Assembly (NCBI GenBank): GCA_023460575.1
Contig: JAEWPQ010000164.1
Location: 1 to 37,654, forward strand
Source of the DNA: Bacillota bacterium
GTDB lineage: Bacteria > Bacillota > Clostridia > Lachnospirales > Lachnospiraceae
DNA length: 37,654 nt
Direction of reading: 5' to 3'
Positions within the stretch are counted from its first letter, which is position 1. Every line of letters begins with the position of its first letter. This document shows, piece after piece, positions 33,246-37,654 of the stretch. The notes beneath the pieces are model-generated. The model saw only the letters and a program-made list of their open reading frames with translations. It did no database searches and had not been told where the DNA came from. The position numbers were made by a program, and so were the translations under genes.

Positions 33246-34166
33246 CTAACCTTTTACAGAACCAATCATGATACCTTTTACAAAAAATCTCTGGAATATG
33301 GGATAAATAAATAGTATCGGAAGAACTACAATCACCGAAACCGTCATTCGTATGGAGGAAGGTGTCTGCTGGCTGGCAAGGGCTGCCCCGCTTATTGCAC
33401 CTGTCCCTCCGCTTCTCACCATTGCCGCCAGGGAACTGGCCTGATTAATATAGGTATATAGTAAATACTGCAGAGAATACAATTTCTGGTCAGTCACATA
33501 AATTAACGTATCCTGAAAGGAGTTCCATTGGGAAACTGCCGCAAATATGGCAACAGTCGCCATAATCGGCTGCGCTGCGGGCAGAATAATCTTTGCAAAA
33601 ACAGTAAAAATTCCAGCTCCGTCAATCTCTGCTGCTTCCTGCAGTGATTTTGGAATCGACTCAATATAAGTTTTCACCAGAATGATATAAAACGGCTGTA
33701 CCACGGTGGGGATCACATACACCCAGAAGGAGTTGGTCAGATGCAGCGTCTTCATGGTAATGAACATGGGAATCAGTCCTGCGTTAAAATACATGGTAAT
33801 CACAAAGAACCGGTACCAGAATTTCCTGTGCCACATTTTCTCCTGTGTAAACATAAAACCTAAATAAGCCGAGGCAAACACGGTACATGCAGTACCTAAT
33901 ACAGTTCTGGCAATGGAAACCGCAGCAGCTGCAGAAAGTCCCCTGAGTCTGAGTACCTGTTTGTAGTTTTCCAGATGAAATCCTTTTGGCATAAAATTAA
34001 TAAATCCATTGGCACTTAAATCATTGGCACTGACGGTATTAATAATCATGTAATAAAACGGGTATGCACAAATCAGAGTGATGATGCCAAACATCACATA
34101 ATTGACGATGTAAAAGATACTTTCACGCAATTTTGCCATTTTTCGTTTCACAGTAACAACTCTCAC
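33246..34166 (-). CDS. ABC transporter permease, LplC/MalG-like
   Basis: A 306-aa membrane protein with about six hydrophobic segments and EAA loop EAAEIDGAGIFTVFAKIILP. The C-terminal end FVKGIMIGSVKG is characteristic of LplC-type permeases. The start is GTG with AGGAGGG upstream; a further Met at residue 10 is less well placed. It pairs with the LplB-like protein encoded 11 bp upstream. No ATPase gene is near. Confidence 0.91.
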   Translation of the reverse strand: MRVVTVKRKMAKLRESIFYIVNYVMFGIITLICAYPFYYMIINTVSANDLSANGFINFMPKGFHLENYKQVLRLRGLSAAAAVSIARTVLGTACTVFASAYLGFMFTQEKMWHRKFWYRFFVITMYFNAGLIPMFITMKTLHLTNSFWVYVIPTVVQPFYIILVKTYIESIPKSLQEAAEIDGAGIFTVFAKIILPAAQPIMATVAIFAAVSQWNSFQDTLIYVTDQKLYSLQYLLYTYINQASSLAAMVRSGGTGAISGAALASQQTPSSIRMTVSVIVVLPILFIYPIFQRFFVKGIMIGSVKG

Positions 34167-34177
34167 TGATCGCCCTC

Positions 34178-35119
34178 CTAAATAATAGTCTCTCCTCTGG
34201 TTTTTTTCGAAACATAATTTACCATCAGCAGCAGGGTTACACTGACCATACTTTTAAGCATACTGACAGCCGTTGCCAGTGATAAGCTGCTTCCTGTCAT
34301 GCCGATATTATATACATAGAGATCCAGCACCTGGATATGGGTCTTATTAAAAGAATTCTGAAATACATAATACTGGTCCATACCGTTGTTTAAAAAATTA
34401 GCTATGGACAGCATTAACAGTACAAAAAACGTGGGGAGCAGACAGGGAATTGTGATACTCTTCATCAGCTGGAACCGATTGGCACCGTCCACACGGGCCG
34501 CATCATAAAGCTCAGTATCAATCCCCGCAATGGCAGCCAGATACATAATGGCTCCCCAGCCCAGCCCTTTCCAGAGACTCCACAGCATCATCCAGAGATA
34601 CGTATGTGTATCACTGTCAAGAAATTTTATTGGCGCCTGGATCAACCCGTGACTGAGGAAAAAGGTATTGACCATACCGCTGTCAGTAAACAGGCAAAAC
34701 GCTACCGAGTATACCAGAACCCAGCTGATGAAGTTCGGCAGTGTAGTCAGCGTCTGCACCAGATTTTTAAACCACCTGCATTGAATTTCATTTAGAAAAA
34801 CAGCAAAACCGATTGGCAGAAATGAAGTGGCAATTCCAAGAAGACTCATGGCAAAGGTATTCTTCATAACCTGCATCATCTGCCCTACCTGGGTCTTGTT
34901 AGCAAACAGCGTTGTAAACCATTTCCAGCCCACAAACTCACACTGGGACAGCTTTAACGGCGGCTTATAGTCAAAAAACGCATAAATCCAGCCGTAAAGC
35001 GGAAAATAGGAAAACAGAAAACATAGAATGATAAATGGCACAATGCAATAGAACAATCTGCGGCTCTGGACCGTACTTTTTGGAGTTTTTCCGGCTGGCG
35101 ATGATCTCATAGTCCACAT
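34178..35119 (-). CDS. ABC transporter permease, LplB-like
   Basis: A 313-aa membrane protein with EAA-type loop (DAARVDGANRFQLMKSITIP) and the LplB-typical phrase FSYFPLYGWIYAFFDYKPP near residue 38. It is the first gene of the operon. Two in-frame ATGs exist: 35119 (1 nt from a GGGGGG tract) and 35110 (10 nt from it). The second may be the true start, since its SD spacing is more usual; the difference is three residues. Confidence 0.9.
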   Translation of the reverse strand: MWTMRSSPAGKTPKSTVQSRRLFYCIVPFIILCFLFSYFPLYGWIYAFFDYKPPLKLSQCEFVGWKWFTTLFANKTQVGQMMQVMKNTFAMSLLGIATSFLPIGFAVFLNEIQCRWFKNLVQTLTTLPNFISWVLVYSVAFCLFTDSGMVNTFFLSHGLIQAPIKFLDSDTHTYLWMMLWSLWKGLGWGAIMYLAAIAGIDTELYDAARVDGANRFQLMKSITIPCLLPTFFVLLMLSIANFLNNGMDQYYVFQNSFNKTHIQVLDLYVYNIGMTGSSLSLATAVSMLKSMVSVTLLLMVNYVSKKTRGETII

Positions 35120-35150
35120 TCCCCCCTGCGCTTCTTACTTTAATAATACT

Positions 35151-35179
35151 ATTATAGCGAAGGGGGCTCTTTCCGATAA
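35151..35179 (-). promoter_or_regulatory. Possible promoter of the LplB-LplC-LplA-like operon
   Basis: The minus strand has a consensus -10 TATAAT (35156-35151). The hexamer 17 nt upstream is TTATCG, a weak -35. The weak -35 would fit activation by a YesN-type regulator. Confidence 0.45.
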
Positions 35180-35236
35180 CCATCATAATCAGCTGAAAAC
35201 TGCTGTACTTTTTAGAGGTGATTGTTTGTTAATCAC

Positions 35237-35282
35237 AAAAACAGAGCAGAAATCCATGCAATCAGATTCCACCCTGTTTTTT
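35237..35282 (-). terminator. Probable terminator after the esterase gene
   Basis: AAAAACAG (35237-35244) pairs with CTGTTTTT (35274-35281), with a partly paired interior (GAAATC/GATTCC region). T-runs follow in both directions. It lies 31 bp after the esterase stop codon on the minus strand and separates that operon from the transporter operon. Confidence 0.55.
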
Positions 35283-35312
35283 GTACGATAAGTATATATT
35301 CTTTGTTATTTA

Positions 35313-36434
35313 TCAAAGATGAATATCCGCATAATTCAAATAACAATTCCAGTCATATTCATCCATATCATGATTCCCTGTCTTATAATGGTGTCCGATC
35401 CTTCCCTGATAAAGAGGCTGCTCCGGCAAAGGCTTTTCATCGGTCTCCAGCCCTTCAATCCCAAACAGACGGTATACCGGGTCTGCCTGTACCAGAGACT
35501 CAAACTGTCCCTGGGGATCTGCCCATTTATCATAGGTCTTGGATGAGGTATATACCAGTCTGGGAGCAATCAATCCAACCAGCATATGCTGGTCAAACGG
35601 AAGTGTCTCTTCCTTATCTATGTACTTTTGATAATTCTTACAGAACCAGTAAGGAAAACGGGTTACAATATCTTTAATCCTCTCTCCTTTTGCTCCTCTG
35701 GACAGTGCATCTCCGCTGTTACCTGCACAGCTGCTGACAGCCATGGCAAAACGTTCATCCTGGGCAGCTCCCCAGAGAGCCGTCTTGCCGCCTCTGGAAT
35801 GTCCTACCATCGCCACTCTTTTCTCATCAATCAAAGTCTCTGTCTCGAAGTAATCCATAATCCGGCTTGCTGCCCAGGACCATGCTGTGATTGCTCCCCA
35901 TGCATCATTGGGCCTGTCCGTTACGAACTCGGGAAACAGTCTTGAAAATCCGGTGGTAAAACCTTCCTCATAATCGGGGGAGACCTCCTGGGTCCGGAAG
36001 GCAGCACAGGCGTATCCCCTTGAAACAATCGTCTCAACCGGATAAAACGGACTTAAAAAATGCCTTGCAGGATCACTGTCCTTAATCCCTCTGTTGCATA
36101 CGGTAACAAAAGCGGGAACGGGTTTTATGGCATCAGCAGGAATAAAAACAACAAAACAGAAACTGAAATGGATTCCTTTTCGGACAGCTAAAACCTCTAC
36201 GGTCTTTCTGACCGCCCTGCCTTCCAGTATATCCTCAGACTGCCTGGAATCAGCCACCCGGATCTGAAGCTTAACATCACTCATATCCGGCAGACAGCCG
36301 TATTCTTCTCTCTTAAAAAGTTCAAGCAGTTCCGGTCTGCGTTTTGTAAGCCATATTTCCCAATCCGTCACCTCTGTTCCATCCATACAAGTCAGAACAG
36401 AGGGCACATTTCTTTTATTCTCCGGTAAATTCAT
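35313..36434 (-). CDS. Alpha/beta hydrolase, CE15/acetylxylan-esterase-like
   Basis: The product is 373 aa, counting from the ATG with AAGGAG 6 nt upstream; an upstream GTG at 36455 overlaps the regulator stop but has no well-placed SD. The nucleophile motif is GHSRGGKTALWG (Ser213), and the late His354 in TGNHDM is the probable catalytic His. The layout matches bacterial carbohydrate esterases of the glucuronoyl esterase (CE15)/acetylxylan esterase type, which trim xylan side groups. There is no signal peptide, so it would act on imported, still-esterified oligosaccharides. It is co-transcribed with a YesM/YesN-type system. The family assignment rests on motifs, and the exact ester cleaved is unknown. 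Confidence 0.72.
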   Translation of the reverse strand: MNLPENKRNVPSVLTCMDGTEVTDWEIWLTKRRPELLELFKREEYGCLPDMSDVKLQIRVADSRQSEDILEGRAVRKTVEVLAVRKGIHFSFCFVVFIPADAIKPVPAFVTVCNRGIKDSDPARHFLSPFYPVETIVSRGYACAAFRTQEVSPDYEEGFTTGFSRLFPEFVTDRPNDAWGAITAWSWAASRIMDYFETETLIDEKRVAMVGHSRGGKTALWGAAQDERFAMAVSSCAGNSGDALSRGAKGERIKDIVTRFPYWFCKNYQKYIDKEETLPFDQHMLVGLIAPRLVYTSSKTYDKWADPQGQFESLVQADPVYRLFGIEGLETDEKPLPEQPLYQGRIGHHYKTGNHDMDEYDWNCYLNYADIHL

Positions 36435-36451
36435 CTGCTTCTCCTTCTTTC

Positions 36452-37225
36452 TCACTTACTATAAAGCTTGATATCACTTGGTGCATAGCCAAACTGCTTT
36501 TTAAATACCTGGAAAAAATAGGAGTAATCACGGTATCCCAGCATATGTGCAACTTCATTTACCCGGTTCTGTGGGTTTTTAAGAAGAATTCTGGCATTTT
36601 CCATTTTCACCATGGTAACGTAATTAACGAATCCGACCCCTGTCTCTTTTTTAAAGCACTTACTGAAATAAGAAGTGGAAATCAACAGCTCCCGGCAGAT
36701 AGCTCCCAGTGAAATATTATGCTGGATATGCTGGTCAACATATTCCAGCGCCTCTGAAACTGCGGTTGAATATTCCTGTTTTTTCTGCCTGATAAAGCGG
36801 ATTCTTTCTTCCAGCGTGTCCGGTACTTTTTCCGTTTCAAACCGGTCTTTTTTTAAAAGCGTACCGGCGGCTTTTTCCAGTGCCTGCTCCAGTTCTTCCG
36901 TCATTACCGGCTTTAGCAGAAAATCACTGGCACCATACCGGATTGCCCGCTGGGCATACTCAAACTGATTATATCCCGATATAATAATAAACTGAATATC
37001 CGGCCTTTTCCCCTTGATCTTCTCTATAATATCCAGTCCATTGAAGCCCGGCATCTGAATATCAATAATTACGATATCCGGACATTTTTTATGAATCAGC
37101 TCCAATCCTGCAATGCCATCATAGGCAACTCCCGTCACCTCACAATGAAACGCTTCCCAGTTGGTTGATTTTACAATTGCTGTTACTGCGATTTTATTAT
37201 CATCTATAACGACTACCGAGTACAT
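36452..37225 (-). CDS. YesN-type response regulator with AraC-type DNA-binding domain
   Basis: The product is 257 aa, starting at MYSVVVIDDN, where GGAGGGGG lies 7 nt upstream; the frame is open to 37306 but that extension overlaps the kinase gene and lacks receiver homology. The receiver domain has DD at 8-9, phospho-acceptor Asp55 (VIIDIQMPG) and Lys in FLLKPVM. The AraC HTH pair is at about 155-255 (STSYFSKCFKKETG, GYRDYSYFFQVFKKQFGYAPSD). It lies between the kinase gene (20 bp) and the esterase gene. It is much shorter than the 520-aa regulator at 29888 because it lacks the long middle region. Confidence 0.92.
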   Translation of the reverse strand: MYSVVVIDDNKIAVTAIVKSTNWEAFHCEVTGVAYDGIAGLELIHKKCPDIVIIDIQMPGFNGLDIIEKIKGKRPDIQFIIISGYNQFEYAQRAIRYGASDFLLKPVMTEELEQALEKAAGTLLKKDRFETEKVPDTLEERIRFIRQKKQEYSTAVSEALEYVDQHIQHNISLGAICRELLISTSYFSKCFKKETGVGFVNYVTMVKMENARILLKNPQNRVNEVAHMLGYRDYSYFFQVFKKQFGYAPSDIKLYSK

Positions 37226-37245
37226 AACAATCCCCCTCCCCTTAA

Positions 37246-37654
37246 TTAAAGCAACGGAAACTCCAGCCTGACTTCTGTATAACGAAGATATTCTGACTCG
37301 ATCCATACACCATAATCAGGTCCGTACATCAGCTGAATCCGATCCTTCACATTCTTAATCCCGATCCGTTTTTTTGCTTCATTGGTCTCAAACAGTGTCT
37401 CAAGCTTTTCCGGAGGAATGCCAAGACCATCATCCCATACTTTTATGACAAGCCGTTCATCCTCACTGCAGACGGAAATGCGGATTGTGCAAAGCCCTAT
37501 CTTCGGCTCCATCCCGTGAACAAGTGAGTTTTCCACAATGGGCTGCAAAATACAGCTTGGAACCATCATGTCAAGAAGTGATTCGTCTACATCCCATTCC
37601 ACTTCCAGCCTGTCCGGATAAATATTATTATAAAGCTCTGTATAATTTTTTATG
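37246..37654 (-). CDS. Histidine kinase, C-terminal part (cut by window end)
   Basis: The reading frame stays open to the last base of the window, so the gene starts outside it; the GTG at 37602 is internal. The visible 135 residues are the end of a YesM-type kinase: YTELYNNIYPDRLEVEW typical of the dimerisation/ATPase linker, LQPIVENSLVHGME (N box), VWDDGLGIPPEKLE (G1) and a final IGIKNVKDRIQLMYG block. It is the partner of the regulator encoded 20 bp downstream. Confidence 0.9.
   Translation of the reverse strand, partial: IKNYTELYNNIYPDRLEVEWDVDESLLDMMVPSCILQPIVENSLVHGMEPKIGLCTIRISVCSEDERLVIKVWDDGLGIPPEKLETLFETNEAKKRIGIKNVKDRIQLMYGPDYGVWIESEYLRYTEVRLEFPLL

Noticed and set aside
37226..37306. 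N-terminal extension of the response regulator to 37306
   Set aside because: The extra 27 residues overlap the kinase gene and show no receiver homology; a strong SD precedes the ATG at 37225.
1..37654. CRISPR array, insertion sequence or integrase
   Set aside because: No regularly spaced repeats, transposase or recombinase motifs were seen on either strand.

Overview
The window reads as chromosomal DNA from an anaerobic, low-GC Firmicute, most likely a Lachnospiraceae-type clostridium. The evidence is strong AGGAGG-type ribosome binding sites, TTGANN/TANNNT promoters, LplABC-type sugar transporters without their own ATPase, YesM/YesN two-component systems, a clostridial phage-type lysozyme, and B12/radical-SAM and Fe-S chemistry with no visible O2-dependent enzyme. 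The genus cannot be named from the sequence alone.

Layout. (1) 1-2102: a tRNA-Trp with terminator, a peptidoglycan hydrolase (phage-lysozyme type) on the plus strand, a strong shared terminator, and a convergent small lipoprotein gene. (2) 2133-8282: a minus-strand alpha-glucoside utilisation operon (solute-binding lipoprotein, two MalF/MalG-type permeases, a GH31 glycosidase). A LacI-family regulator gene lies just upstream, and two identical perfect 14-bp palindromes flank the operon promoter. (3) 8404-27446: nine minus-strand genes with gaps of 5-43 bp, which look like one biosynthetic operon for a small non-ribosomal peptide. In transcription order they are: a 2451-aa NRPS (acyl-CoA-dehydrogenase domain, A, PCP, C, A, PCP, TE), a NodU/TobZ-type O-carbamoyltransferase, an SGNH-hydrolase-like protein, a U32-family Fe-S protein, a B12-binding-type radical SAM protein, an O-methyltransferase, a MATE exporter, a stand-alone acyl-CoA carboxyltransferase subunit and a DAHP synthase without a regulatory domain. 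(4) 27447-28072: a 626-bp AT-rich divergent intergenic region with several hairpins. (5) 28073-37654: a YesM/YesN two-component system (plus strand), a convergent LplABC-like sugar transporter operon, and a second operon of histidine kinase (cut by the window end), YesN-type regulator and a CE15/acetylxylan-esterase-like alpha/beta hydrolase.

The most interesting part is region 3. The NRPS lacks an initial condensation domain, so module 1 (ACAD-A-PCP) looks like a loading module that can oxidise its own tethered substrate before condensation with a second residue and thioesterase release: a modified dipeptide. The accessory enzymes would add O-carbamoyl and O-methyl groups and carry out radical chemistry. 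U32 proteins (UbiU/UbiV, RlhA, TrhP) perform O2-independent hydroxylation with prephenate as oxygen donor. A U32 protein in the same operon as an apparently feedback-insensitive DAHP synthase suggests that the cluster both makes the oxygen donor (and perhaps an aromatic building block) and installs hydroxyl groups anaerobically, which carbamoyl- and methyltransferase could then cap. I do not recognise this combination as a described pathway. No phosphopantetheinyl transferase, electron-transfer flavoprotein, biotin carrier or cluster-specific regulator is visible in the operon.
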